The notes under the pieces: model-generated
The model's database searches: none
What the model saw: the letters and a program-made list of their open reading frames with translations, nothing else
Told to the model about the DNA's origin: nothing
Part shown: positions 25,747-32,923 of the stretch, in pieces
How positions within the stretch are numbered: position 1 is the first letter of the stretch
Layout of the letters: every line of letters starts with the position of its first letter
From: a virus
Direction: 5' to 3' (one strand)
IMG/VR virus record: IMGVR_UViG_3300044984_001452
Location: 1 to 39,725 of that record
Length of the DNA: 39,725 bases
Made by a program: the position numbers and the translations under genes

Positions 25747-27339
25747 TTATATCCTTTGGACTTTACCTTCGGGTACATCAATACGCCTAAAGCTAAAGTT
25801 ATTTGCCCTACTCACTACGGATTCACCATGGCCTTGAATCAAAGCTAATATGCCAATACGGGCAGAGTCAATGTGATCGTCAGGATCAGAAAACTTACCC
25901 GCATCGTCAATAGCGTAATTCCGAGCCTCATCAAGAAATGCCTTGCATGACTCATTAATCATAAAAGATTTACGTTCCATGCCCATCCGCATTATATTGA
26001 TTCCATAGGCTTTGTGGTTAGTTACTTTGCCTTGATCGTTAGGTGGGTTTAATATAGCACCTGAAATACAGTTTAGTCCATAGGAATCTTCAAAAACTTC
26101 TCGAACAGATTGTTCTGTCAATGTGTACCTACCCGCCAAACCAGCATCATGGGGCAGGGCAATAGGCACATCCCTTGTTTCTCTGTCTAGCAAATAATGC
26201 ACATATTCATCCGGTGTTTCACCGCTAGGGATTGTAATTTGCTTATGGAGATAAATTATTTCTTCTACAGGATTCCTGAAAAAGAAAGAAATAACAGTAG
26301 GGTCATTCTTAATCCCCAAGTCAAAGCTAATTAAACGCTCTAGCTTTTCATTGTGTCTTAACTCAATGTCTTCAGACTTATAAGTAGGCCATTCGAGTAA
26401 TGGGAAGACCACGCCTTTGCCAACCAAAGGAATGCCATTCATACGGCAGTCTCGTTCCCAAGGCATAAAGTCTCGGGCTAATTGTTCTCGTTCTTTTTTG
26501 GGGAAAAAGGATTCACCCCATTCGTTTTCGTATGGGATATCGTCCCAAGTAACCCTGATGTGGGAGTAGCCATCAATGTTGTCCCAAAACTTCCGGACAA
26601 GTCCCGATAGACCTTTAAGTGGAGTGAAAGAACAGATAACTTGCCCGTTGCGGGACGCTGTACGAACAACGAGTTCTGAGAAAGTCTCATCTGGTGGCTG
26701 CTCATCAAGAACCACGAGGTCCAACTCAAAACCCTGCAAATGCCTGACTTGTTGGGTGTAGTTGGAGAAGTAAAGTTTAGACTTTCCTCCAGACTCATGC
26801 CAAATCTCGATGGCCAAGACGTTAGCTCCATCTGTTCGGATTGACTTGTCATCAATGCACTCCCTTGGAATAGAACCCGTGCCTAACTTGTAACTTTGCT
26901 TAATGTCATCACAACCTAACAACTTAGACTGTAATGTTTTGGCAACTTGTTCCCAAGATTCACCTGAACACATGGCAATAATGGGTTTGTCCCATCTTAC
27001 GCCTTTCCATCCTTTAGGATACTTACCTGTTAAATGGTAAGCAGTCTCATAAGTGGATGCAATTGTTTTACCTGCACGATTGGCAGCAATCATACCCCTA
27101 CGGGAAAACTTAGCACCCATGTCAAAGAATTTTTGCTGATACTTAAACGGCCTAAACCATTTCAAAGTATTGAATTGCATATCTTGGGCAATCTTGTCTC
27201 TAGCAACTTTCATTGCCCTGAGTTGTTCGGCAGAAAGATTCTTAATTTGATCTTTACCGCCAGCCAACTTAACCAAATGCTTTATCGCCCTGTCTTTGTA
27301 GAGGGGAAGGATATAGTCACTGGCTTCACTTTTTGCCAT
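25747..27339 (-). CDS. Terminase large subunit
   Basis: The 530-residue packaging motor has Walker A AANRAGKT (85-92), Walker B LDLVVLDE (206-213, Asp212 and Glu213) and a C-terminal RNase H-like nuclease with acidic residues Asp340 (LISFDLGI), Asp398 (LPHDAG) and Asp488/Asp491 (DPDDHIDSAR). It packages DNA using ATP and cuts concatemers. The start overlaps the upstream small gene by 14 bases. The packaging strategy (headful or fixed site) cannot be told from the sequence alone. Confidence 0.93.
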   Translation of the reverse strand: MAKSEASDYILPLYKDRAIKHLVKLAGGKDQIKNLSAEQLRAMKVARDKIAQDMQFNTLKWFRPFKYQQKFFDMGAKFSRRGMIAANRAGKTIASTYETAYHLTGKYPKGWKGVRWDKPIIAMCSGESWEQVAKTLQSKLLGCDDIKQSYKLGTGSIPRECIDDKSIRTDGANVLAIEIWHESGGKSKLYFSNYTQQVRHLQGFELDLVVLDEQPPDETFSELVVRTASRNGQVICSFTPLKGLSGLVRKFWDNIDGYSHIRVTWDDIPYENEWGESFFPKKEREQLARDFMPWERDCRMNGIPLVGKGVVFPLLEWPTYKSEDIELRHNEKLERLISFDLGIKNDPTVISFFFRNPVEEIIYLHKQITIPSGETPDEYVHYLLDRETRDVPIALPHDAGLAGRYTLTEQSVREVFEDSYGLNCISGAILNPPNDQGKVTNHKAYGINIMRMGMERKSFMINESCKAFLDEARNYAIDDAGKFSDPDDHIDSARIGILALIQGHGESVVSRANNFSFRRIDVPEGKVQRI

Positions 27340-27514
27340 AGTTATCTCGTATGTTTAACAAGATTTGTGCAGCATATGCAAGATAGTAAACTTCATCCGG
27401 CTCAAGCTTGTGTGTTCCCTGAAGGTCTTTTTGCAACCATTCTAGGGTTTTACGGGCACAAGCTTCAGCTTGGGATGACAGTCTGTTTTGGAAGATTTTG
27501 GATGGATCTTCCAT
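27326..27514 (-). CDS. Small helical protein before terminase
   Basis: The ATG at 27514 overlaps the upstream stop (TAATG) and gives 62 residues (MEDPSKIFQNRLSSQAEACA...); a GTG at 27523 is less likely. The protein is helical throughout (KTLEWLQKDLQ, VYYLAYAAQILLNIRDNYG). It ends inside the terminase start. It may help packaging; no family is recognised. Confidence 0.6.
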   Translation of the reverse strand: MEDPSKIFQNRLSSQAEACARKTLEWLQKDLQGTHKLEPDEVYYLAYAAQILLNIRDNYGKK

Positions 27515-28155
27515 TACGCCCACGGATCAGCAATATTCTTCTGAGAGATACTTGTAATGTTGCGATCAATCAATGACCACACCCCACCACCTTTTTCGCC
27601 AACCAAATATGAGTAAAGACCACGGCCTTTTTCTGTAAAGGTTCCATCAGGTCTACGCATTAACAACTCTTCTGTACGAGGGTCAATCCAACTGTATTTC
27701 TCAGGAATAGTTTGACCATACTTGTTGACTTTTTGGCCAACAGGCACTTGCTCTAATGGACCCATTACCTGATAAGTAATACATCCATTGTCGTACTTCT
27801 TAAAGTTGATGCCAACCTTCTTGTCCGATTGTGGATCAAGAGGGTGCGGCATATTGGTTGCGCCAAAAAAGTGAACCAATGAACCTTCGTCAGGCAAATC
27901 AACACTGCGCTTTGGAAGAGCCCTTACAGGGTCGCAAGGGATTTGATCTTTTTTGTCTACATAAGGATTGTCATCCGTAGCATACTCAGAAGGTATTTTT
28001 TTACCTTCCAAAGCATTCTTAGCGACAATGTACTGCTCTTCTTTTTTCTTGCCAAGCAAGTCTAAAGAAACACCAGTTTTGTCATAGACAAATTGAGCTA
28101 GTTCTTTTGCTGTCGGAAGGTCTTCCTTGAGCGAGTCAATATCATACGTTGCCAT
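27514..28155 (-). CDS. Hypothetical protein in packaging segment
   Basis: The 213-residue protein has a helical N-terminus (SLKEDLPTAKELAQFVYDKT) and a mixed C-terminal part (KYDNGCITYQVMGPLEQVPVG, KYSWIDPRTEELLMRRPDG). It resembles conserved but uncharacterised proteins found near terminases of environmental phages. No catalytic motif is visible. The start follows AGGAATAAC. Confidence 0.55.
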   Translation of the reverse strand: MATYDIDSLKEDLPTAKELAQFVYDKTGVSLDLLGKKKEEQYIVAKNALEGKKIPSEYATDDNPYVDKKDQIPCDPVRALPKRSVDLPDEGSLVHFFGATNMPHPLDPQSDKKVGINFKKYDNGCITYQVMGPLEQVPVGQKVNKYGQTIPEKYSWIDPRTEELLMRRPDGTFTEKGRGLYSYLVGEKGGGVWSLIDRNITSISQKNIADPWA

Positions 28156-28169
28156 GTTATTCCTATAAA

Positions 28170-28403
28170 TTAAAGAGCGTAGTTTTTGCTTGTGTTGCTA
28201 GGCTTAGTGAACTTGCCACTATTCTTAACTCCGTTAGTGTGTTGTGAAGACACTGTATTAACTGTGTAAGCATTGCCAACTGCTTTGGCAACTTGATCAC
28301 GCCTACCATTTTCAGCGGCATGGCCAGTTAATTTATCATTGATGCCTTTAGTGACACCCTTACGCATTTGTGCGCCACCATTAATTACTGTTCCGTAGGA
28401 CAT
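28170..28403 (-). CDS. Hypothetical small Asn/Lys/Gly-rich protein
   Basis: The 77-residue basic product (MSYGTVINGGAQMRKGVTKG...) has no predicted membrane segment and many Asn, Ser and Thr residues, ending SNTSKNYAL. It is probably a small virion or packaging-segment protein; no function is recognised. Confidence 0.5.
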   Translation of the reverse strand: MSYGTVINGGAQMRKGVTKGINDKLTGHAAENGRRDQVAKAVGNAYTVNTVSSQHTNGVKNSGKFTKPSNTSKNYAL

Positions 28404-28415
28404 ATTAATCTCACT

Positions 28416-28700
28416 TTAGTAAGAAGAGTTTTTGAGATAGCCAGTGTTGGTTGAGTGGCAATTGTATGAGTCAGGGTAAGCCACGCTGACTTTTTGACCA
28501 CGACCAGCAGTTGCAGATCCACCAGTTTTAGGCGCACCTTGGTTGGGGCCACTGTACTTAGTGCCACCGCTACCATTGGTAACAGCAGTTGCGCCCAAAG
28601 GACCTGCCATGCCTGGTACGTGTTTAGAGACATTCCCTTTACGATTGGGGGCTTGAGCCATCAATGTAGGAGCATTGTTGCCAGATGTATATCCACTCAT
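28416..28700 (-). CDS. Hypothetical small Gly/Ser/Asn-rich protein
   Basis: The 94-residue product is Gly, Ser, Asn and Ala-rich and basic (MSGYTSGNNAPTLMAQAPNR..., then GQKVSVAYPDSYNCHSTNTG). It looks disordered, and its composition is like that of the next gene, so the two may share an origin or a role. No function is recognised. Confidence 0.5.
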   Translation of the reverse strand: MSGYTSGNNAPTLMAQAPNRKGNVSKHVPGMAGPLGATAVTNGSGGTKYSGPNQGAPKTGGSATAGRGQKVSVAYPDSYNCHSTNTGYLKNSSY

Positions 28701-28739
28701 TTTGAGCCTTTCAAAGAAGTACGCATATATTACACGGGT

Positions 28740-29252
28740 TTACACTTTACGCAAAGATTCCATGAAGTCATTCAAGGCATCATCTGCATCTCCTTCATCT
28801 TCCCTAGTTACATTCTGAATATGCTCTACGGAAATGATAGGGGCACGGCTAGATTCAAACGGGGCCAGTTTATCAGCAATCTTGGCTTTGTCTTTAATAT
28901 CTAGCTCATCTGACTGCATGGCATCAATCAAGACTTCCATGGCAGTTTTAAGGGGTGGCAGTCCACGAGAGGTACGCTCGTCATTAAGCTTGTTGAACAA
29001 AGCACCATATTCGGTAACCTTGTTAACTATAGACTTTGGGCGACCTGCTTTAACTTGTGACCTAGGAGTAAAGCTGCTCATGTCAAACTCATCTACTACA
29101 GCCACAGTTTCAATGGCTTTAGGTTCAATTTGACCAGTAGCTAGTTTCATGGCTTTCTTTTGCGCTCTCTTGGCTTTGGCGTAATCACGGGCTTTCTGTT
29201 TAATTTCTTCAGAAGTAACAGTTGAGCCTTCGGGTCTTATTTCGTTAAACAT
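28740..29252 (-). CDS. Probable terminase small subunit
   Basis: The 170-residue protein has a basic N-terminal helix (KQKARDYAKAKRAQKKAMKL), a central domain with AGRPKSIVNKVTEYGALFNK, and a pattern LKTAMEVLIDAMQSDELDIKDKAKIADKLAPFESSRAP that resembles small-terminase-like proteins (the ADKLAPF segment). The acidic C-terminus (EDEGDADDALNDFMESL) could contact the large subunit. It lies at the head of the late operon, four genes before the large subunit. The assignment is tentative. Confidence 0.5.
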   Translation of the reverse strand: MFNEIRPEGSTVTSEEIKQKARDYAKAKRAQKKAMKLATGQIEPKAIETVAVVDEFDMSSFTPRSQVKAGRPKSIVNKVTEYGALFNKLNDERTSRGLPPLKTAMEVLIDAMQSDELDIKDKAKIADKLAPFESSRAPIISVEHIQNVTREDEGDADDALNDFMESLRKV

Positions 29253-29776
29253 TGGATACCCTTTTCAGTTCTTAGCCAAGCATATGAGCCATGTACAGTA
29301 AACCCACGTTTCTTGTGGATCTTCATAAACCCATCATGTTCAGCACGAATAGAAGTGGAACATACCACGGGTATACCCCATCGGTTTGCCCACAGTATAT
29401 GTTGGTCAATCATCTCATTAATTAACCTGACACGCAAGCGAGGGCTTAATTGTAGGTCAACATGGTGGAATTTGGCATTAGAGATTTCTTCATTGGCATA
29501 GGTGGTATACCCACCCCTATCAAACCAACAGTACCCAAGAAGGGCATCTTCAGCAGCGTCACCTATAAATGTTCTAACAAGCTTGTCCCCACGGCAGACA
29601 GCAATAAACTCTTTGCTCTTGTCAAACACTTGGACTGTCGTTGCAACAGTCACATTCTTGCGGAACACGGCTTTGTCTCTAGTCAGTATGCCATCAGCCT
29701 CATGCCCAAAGATTGAGTCTGCCATATCCACAATATCATCCACATCATGCAGTGGGTGTGCCAATGTCCATTCCAT
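29237..29776 (-). CDS. GNAT-like acetyltransferase protein
   Basis: The 179-residue first gene of the late operon ends with a GNAT-like pattern: LINEMIDQHILWANRWGIPVV, then DGFMKIHKKRGFTVHGSYAWLR, matching the last helix and strand of N-acetyltransferases. The acetyl-CoA loop (R/Q-x-x-G-x-G/A) is not clear, so activity is uncertain. Similar proteins are often encoded next to terminases in environmental phages. The ATG at 29776 has AGGA upstream, and the leader RNA carries the pseudoknot described at 29793. Confidence 0.6.
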   Translation of the reverse strand: MEWTLAHPLHDVDDIVDMADSIFGHEADGILTRDKAVFRKNVTVATTVQVFDKSKEFIAVCRGDKLVRTFIGDAAEDALLGYCWFDRGGYTTYANEEISNAKFHHVDLQLSPRLRVRLINEMIDQHILWANRWGIPVVCSTSIRAEHDGFMKIHKKRGFTVHGSYAWLRTEKGIQCLTK

Positions 29777-29792
29777 GCTATTCCTATAAAAG

Positions 29793-29895
29793 TGTTGGGA
29801 CTCAATTTGGTCTTTGGCAAAGCAAGATGGAAAGCCAGAAAAAATCTTGCATCGACATCCTTGATCGCTGGCTTAACGTCCCAACAAACAAATTG
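29793..29895 (-). ncRNA. Candidate structured RNA with two pseudoknots
   Basis: Four perfect complementary pairs lie within 103 bases: 29793-29801 with 29878-29886 (9 bp, GTTGGGAC core), 29803-29809 with 29889-29895 (7 bp), 29822-29828 with 29844-29850 (GCAAGAT, 7 bp) and 29832-29838 with 29868-29874 (AAGCCAG, 7 bp). Pairs one and two cross each other, and pairs three and four cross each other, so the RNA could fold as two nested H-type pseudoknots or switch between alternatives. On the minus strand it would be the 5' leader of the late operon, ending 17 bases before the first start codon. The strand is inferred; pairing works on either strand. Confidence 0.5.
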
Positions 29896-29900
29896 TAGTC

Positions 29901-29958
29901 CAAAAAAGTTTTAAAGAAAAATTTTTATACAGGAACACTTATACAGAATTATCCACAG
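29901..29958. other. Candidate replication origin: AT-rich tract and DnaA boxes
   Basis: An AT-rich tract (29903-29930) is followed by TTATACAG at 29925-29932 and again at 29939-29946, then a perfect DnaA box TTATCCACA at 29949-29957. The first two resemble relaxed DnaA boxes with a 14-base period. This order (unwinding-prone DNA beside DnaA boxes) suits an origin for a phage that encodes only a replisome organiser. TTATACAG could instead be promoter elements for the late operon. Confidence 0.4.
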
Positions 29959-29972
29959 GATATCCTCTTTAC

Positions 29973-29991
29973 ATAGGGGTAAACCCTAATA
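29973..29991 (-). promoter_or_regulatory. Operator-like palindrome A
   Basis: On the minus strand this reads TATTAGGGTTTACCCCTAT, a near-palindrome. Its first 12 bases are identical to operator B at 38326. It lies in the region upstream of the late operon. See the related sites at 30699, 36319 and 38326. Confidence 0.5.
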
Positions 29992-29999
29992 GAATGATT

Positions 30000-30394
30000 A
30001 CGGGGCCATCATCCAGCCCTTGGGAAGGCAGGTAGCTTACCGACCCAGATAAACGTACTGAATCTATCAGTCTCTCTAGTAAGCAATGAACGGGAACATA
30101 CAGGTAGAGCCCATCAGGGTTAAGTTAGATAAACAAGGTGCTACTGCTTGAAAGCTTTCTTTCTAAGTAAAAACAGTGGATGCCATAGTTCGTCCACAGC
30201 TAACCATCACACAATCCCCTCTCCCTACTAGTCATCAAGGTGTGTTGCGTCTTTGCAACAGAAAAAGTTTTTGAGAAATTTCGGGGATGGGTGAGTGGGC
30301 CCCCCCTTTTTACGGGGCTTCCAGTGCTACCCCCTCCACTCTCTTCCAGCCAAAAAGGTGCAGGGCATACAGTGGCAGGGTAGGCGGTGGGCTA
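30000..30394. other. Noncoding region without recognised gene
   Basis: No convincing reading frame is seen. Features: GGTA/TACC mini-hairpin near 30031-30041, direct repeats of CAGGTAG, the palindrome GAAAGCTTTC near 30151, a 6-bp hairpin TGTTGC/GCAACA (30243-30260), and a run of seven C near 30300. It may hold an unrecognised RNA or replication-region structure; I cannot assign one. Confidence 0.4.
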
Positions 30395-30445
30395 GATGCG
30401 AATCATTCTCAATTAGGGGTGATGGTAATGAGAATCATTCGCATT
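30395..30445. promoter_or_regulatory. Pair of Fur-box-like sites in inverted order
   Basis: TGCGAATCATTCTCA (30397-30411) and TGAGAATCATTCGCA (30429-30443) are 7-1-7 elements that are reverse complements of each other except for the centre base. Each differs from the Fur core TGATAATCATTATCA at three positions; the longer 30424-30442 segment matches 15 of 19 bases of the classical Fur box. Centres are 32 bases apart, about three helical turns. They could bind host Fur or a phage protein of similar specificity. The nearest plus-strand gene starts at 30825. Confidence 0.5.
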
Positions 30446-30698
30446 TAGGACGGGTTCGAAGGGGCTCAGATAACCCCAGCAAGGGCGAGCTATCACTTTC
30501 CCCATTTCCGATTAGGTCAGATATCAGGCAAACCCGCTGCAAACCCGCTTAAATGCTAGCGATATGGGATTAGGGGAAGGTCAATCACTTATGACATTTA
30601 ATGATGTAATGGCCAATTGATTAGGTGGGTTAAAGGTTAAACTGAAAAGCCCTTGAATAATTCAATTCAATCAAGTGTTAACGGCCACTGACATTGTC
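30446..30698. other. Noncoding region with tandem 11-mer
   Basis: CAAACCCGCT occurs twice in tandem (30529-30538 and 30540-30549), and GGGG/CCCC arms flank a nine-base loop near 30464-30480. No reading frame with a ribosome site is seen. Confidence 0.4.
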
Positions 30699-30724
30699 TA
30701 AGGGTAAACCATTAAGGGTTTAAA
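30699..30724 (+). promoter_or_regulatory. Operator-like palindrome D
   Basis: TAAGGGTAAACCATTA (30699-30714) is followed by AAGGGTTTA, so the arms GGTAAACC and GGGTTTA face each other. It resembles sites A, B and C (AGGGT, three bases, then CC or TCC). It lies about 100 bases upstream of the plus-strand accessory block. Confidence 0.4.
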
Positions 30725-30824
30725 GTATCTAAACTTAGGGTTTGTACTGATGTTTTTGTTTGTTTTGTAGCGTTATATTACTTGCAAGGGTGAAGCGGTT
30801 TCACTCTTTTAACTGAAAGTAACT

Positions 30825-31163
30825 ATGTCAAACACTCAAGCAAACCCCGTTTTCTCTTCTATTCTTTCCGCTATCGGTGGGCCTTCCACTGACCTAGTGC
30901 AAGCCGTTGATCAACTTGGAGCCTTAGATTCTCAGATCAAGGCCCTTACAAAGCAAGCCGAAGCATTAAAGGCTCAGATTAAAGCCCAAGGTCCTGAGCG
31001 TTACTTAGGCGCATCATATTCGGCCCTTGTTTTTGAGAGTGAAGGCCGCACAATCACCGATTGGAAGGCTATAGCGGAAAAGTTTAACCCTTCACGCCAA
31101 CTGATCACGGCTCACACTGAAACGGGTTTGCCCGTCCGTTCTATCAAGTTGGCCAAGATCTAA
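30825..31163 (+). CDS. Conserved phage protein with coiled coil
   Basis: The 112-residue product has an N-terminal coiled coil (about 25-52, LGALDSQIKALTKQAEALKA) and a C-terminal globular motif RTITDWKAIAEKFNPSRQLITAHT. The phrase DWKAIAEKF.PSRQLITAHT occurs in uncharacterised small phage proteins. Function is unknown. The start follows CTGAAAGTAACT, an atypical ribosome site. It opens the plus-strand accessory block. Confidence 0.65.
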   Translation: MSNTQANPVFSSILSAIGGPSTDLVQAVDQLGALDSQIKALTKQAEALKAQIKAQGPERYLGASYSALVFESEGRTITDWKAIAEKFNPSRQLITAHTETGLPVRSIKLAKI

Positions 31164-31173
31164 GGGGCTCACA

Positions 31174-31386
31174 ATGAACAACAATAAAAACCTATCGTGG
31201 GCCCTTTTTGATATCGCTTTGGGCCGTGGATATAACGCACAAACCCTTCAAGCCGCATACGCTAGCAAAGCCCTTGATATATACGATAAGCGGGTTTTGC
31301 TTCGTTACCTTGAAGGGGCTCAGTTATCAACTGATCATTTGAACCTACAAACCATTGCAATCAAATTGAATGAGGTCACACAATGA
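31174..31386 (+). CDS. Hypothetical protein, accessory block
   Basis: The 70-residue helical product begins MNNNKNLSWALFDIALGRGY. The AGGGGCTCACA leader precedes the ATG. Its stop overlaps the next start (ATGA). No family is recognised. Confidence 0.6.
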   Translation: MNNNKNLSWALFDIALGRGYNAQTLQAAYASKALDIYDKRVLLRYLEGAQLSTDHLNLQTIAIKLNEVTQ

Positions 31387-31589
31387 ACAACAACAATTTC
31401 ACTGAGGAAACCATATATAAAAAAATGGTTCTAGAGAGTTTGGCTAGCCAGCCCTTCCATGATGGATGCGGCTGGGTTTGGATCAATAGGGGTTTAACCC
31501 TTCACATTTTAGATTTGCTTATCAATGAAAATTTAGTTGAAAAGTCCACAATTGGCACAATGCCCGTTTATAAATTGATCGGAAAGTAA
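31383..31589 (+). CDS. Hypothetical protein, possible winged helix
   Basis: The 68-residue product has MNNNNFTEETIYKKMVLESL, then LTLHILDLLINENLVEKSTIGTMPVYKL, a helix-helix-hairpin pattern that could be a small winged helix. It is translationally coupled to the gene before it. DNA binding is a guess from the pattern. Confidence 0.55.
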   Translation: MNNNNFTEETIYKKMVLESLASQPFHDGCGWVWINRGLTLHILDLLINENLVEKSTIGTMPVYKLIGK

Positions 31590-31593
31590 AACC

Positions 31594-31677
31594 ATGAAAA
31601 AAGACGATATATACGATATTCTGGCAGCCGTGGCCGTGGGCCTAATGCTGGCCTTTTTTCTCACAATTAGGGGTTAA
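31594..31677 (+). CDS. 27-residue single-TM micropeptide
   Basis: The short frame reads MKKDDIYDILAAVAVGLMLA with a further FFLTIRG: a charged start, one membrane segment (about 9-24) and a basic end. GGAAAG lies upstream, inside the previous gene's end. It is probably an inner-membrane peptide; no function is known. Confidence 0.5.
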   Translation: MKKDDIYDILAAVAVGLMLAFFLTIRG

Positions 31678-31752
31678 GGGCTCAAGGTGAAGCGGCTCAC
31701 AATGGGCCGTTTTTCCGTGGGCCTTCCACGTTATCAAGTTGAAAGTAATTAA

Positions 31753-32400
31753 ATGATCAAAATATCTCAAACTTCAAAATTGAATGCCCGTTCATGGTCA
31801 CTTCAAGCATTAGACACTTGTCCTGGTTCTTGGGCTGCGCCTGGTGTTCTGGTGGACGCTTGCAAGGGCTGCTATGCAACAACGGGAAATTACAATTATC
31901 CTAATGTGAAGGCCCCTAGAATCTCGAATCGGGAAGACTGGACTAGATTAGACTGGGTTTCTGATATGGTTCAAGAATTAGATTCTGACCGATATTTTCG
32001 CTGGTTTGATTCTGGGGACGTTTTTACCCTAGGTTTAGCCGAAAAGATTCTTGAAGTAATGATACAAACCCCGTGGGTGAATCATTGGCTGCCCACCAGA
32101 ATGCACAAATTCCCTAAGTTTGCCCACGTTTTCGCACAAATGGAAAGTTTGCCAAACGTGAAGGTTCGTTTTTCTAGTGATTCAATTCAAGGTGAATATA
32201 TTGAAGGGCTTCACGGCTCAGTTATTGGCCCCGATGCGGCCACCTTCAAGGCCCGTGAAGGGGTTCAATTGTGCGAAGCATACAAACATGGTGGAAACTG
32301 TAACGGCTGCCGTGCTTGTTGGTCTAAAGACGTGCCATTGATAGCATATCCGGCCCACGGCCAGAAAATGGCACGGGTTATCAAGCTCAAGCAAATTTAA
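31753..32400 (+). CDS. Gp88-like cysteine-rich phage protein
   Basis: The 215-residue protein resembles the Gp88 family of phage proteins: TCPGSW (Cys23), ACKGCYA (Cys37, Cys40), then RISNRED, a FRWFDSGDVF segment, and WLPTRMHKFPKF. A C-terminal CNGCRAC gives Cys183, Cys186 and Cys189 with Cys174 nearby. The cysteines suggest a metal or iron-sulfur site. The biochemical role of the family is not known to me. It is the last gene before a strong terminator, and it begins the GGCC-dense region. Confidence 0.6.
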   Translation: MIKISQTSKLNARSWSLQALDTCPGSWAAPGVLVDACKGCYATTGNYNYPNVKAPRISNREDWTRLDWVSDMVQELDSDRYFRWFDSGDVFTLGLAEKILEVMIQTPWVNHWLPTRMHKFPKFAHVFAQMESLPNVKVRFSSDSIQGEYIEGLHGSVIGPDAATFKAREGVQLCEAYKHGGNCNGCRACWSKDVPLIAYPAHGQKMARVIKLKQI

Positions 32401-32422
32401 AGGGCCTACGGGCCTTTTTTTT
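32399..32422 (+). terminator. Rho-independent terminator with TACG loop
   Basis: AAAGGGCC (32399-32406) pairs with GGCCTTTT (32411-32418), with one G-T wobble, around the loop TACG closed by C-G, the very stable UNCG class. A run of eight T follows the GGCC. It begins at the stop codon of the Gp88-like gene. Confidence 0.85.
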
Positions 32423-32438
32423 GTTTTTTAAATAGGCT

Positions 32439-32672
32439 GGCCTAGTGCTGGCCTTTTTTGGCCGTATAGGTCAGGGTTTATTGTGGCCGTTTGTTGGCCA
32501 GTGTAAGGCGTGGGCGGTTTACTGTATTGGGCCACCGATAACGGGCCATTGTGGCCAATTGTGGGCCGTGGCCGTTTGCTGGGTGAATGCATAAGGCCGT
32601 TGATATCCGGCCATTGTGGGCCGTTTGTGGCCGCTGGCCGTGCCATTGTGGCCGTGAGCCGTGCCATTGTGA
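32439..32672. repeat. GGCC-dense repeat region
   Basis: About 16 GGCC tetramers occur in roughly 215 bases, where about one is expected. Repeated words include CCATTGTG (from 32546, 32611, 32643 and 32664), GGCCGTTTG and GTGGGCC. It lies in the gap between converging transcription units. The minus-strand frames through it are repeat artefacts. It could be iterons for replication, a protein-binding array or an expanded repeat. Confidence 0.7.
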
Positions 32673-32761
32673 CAAGTGAAAGGGCTTGAGCCTAGGCGGT
32701 AGCGTGAGATTTTTCCTAGAAAATCAACGACTTACAGCGTTTTTTGAATGAAAAGGATTAT

Positions 32762-32923
32762 ATGAGATTCTATTTACCCATTAACTATTCGATTATCTCG
32801 ATTATGTCCCTGCCACTTTTCGATTATATCGATAATATTATGTCGATTATCTCGGTGCTTTTTAAATTCAAAAAGACCCCCCCCTCAAAAAGTTTTGGAT
32901 CTTCTTTTTTTAGTAAGGCTTAG
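32762..32923 (+). CDS. Possible small hydrophobic protein
   Basis: A 53-residue frame begins MRFYLPINYSIISIMSLPLF behind AAGGATTAT and ends in TAG directly against the stop of the converging Dps-like gene. It is rich in Ile and Phe and has a basic end. The CGATTAT repeats fall inside it and encode Ser-Ile-Ile-Ser-like units, so it may be either a real membrane peptide or an artefact of the repeats. Confidence 0.35.
   Translation: MRFYLPINYSIISIMSLPLFDYIDNIMSIISVLFKFKKTPPSKSFGSSFFSKA
32790..32854. repeat. CGATTAT repeat cluster
   Basis: CGATTATCTCG occurs at 32790-32800 and 32844-32854, CGATTATATCG at 32821-32831, and CGATTATG at 32799-32806. The cluster is AT-rich and contains the palindrome ATCGAT. 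It lies between converging operons, next to the GGCC-dense region, and could be binding sites for a phage protein. Confidence 0.6.

Noticed and set aside
27034-27576. 180-residue plus-strand frame opposite terminase
   Set aside because: It lies opposite the well supported terminase start region, and no ribosome site was seen.
30445-30480. tRNA T-arm-like GGGTTCGAA
   Set aside because: No matching acceptor, D or anticodon arms surround it.
32428-32675. Minus-strand frames of 65-79 residues
   Set aside because: They run through the GGCC-dense repeats, have repeat-driven sequences and no ribosome site.
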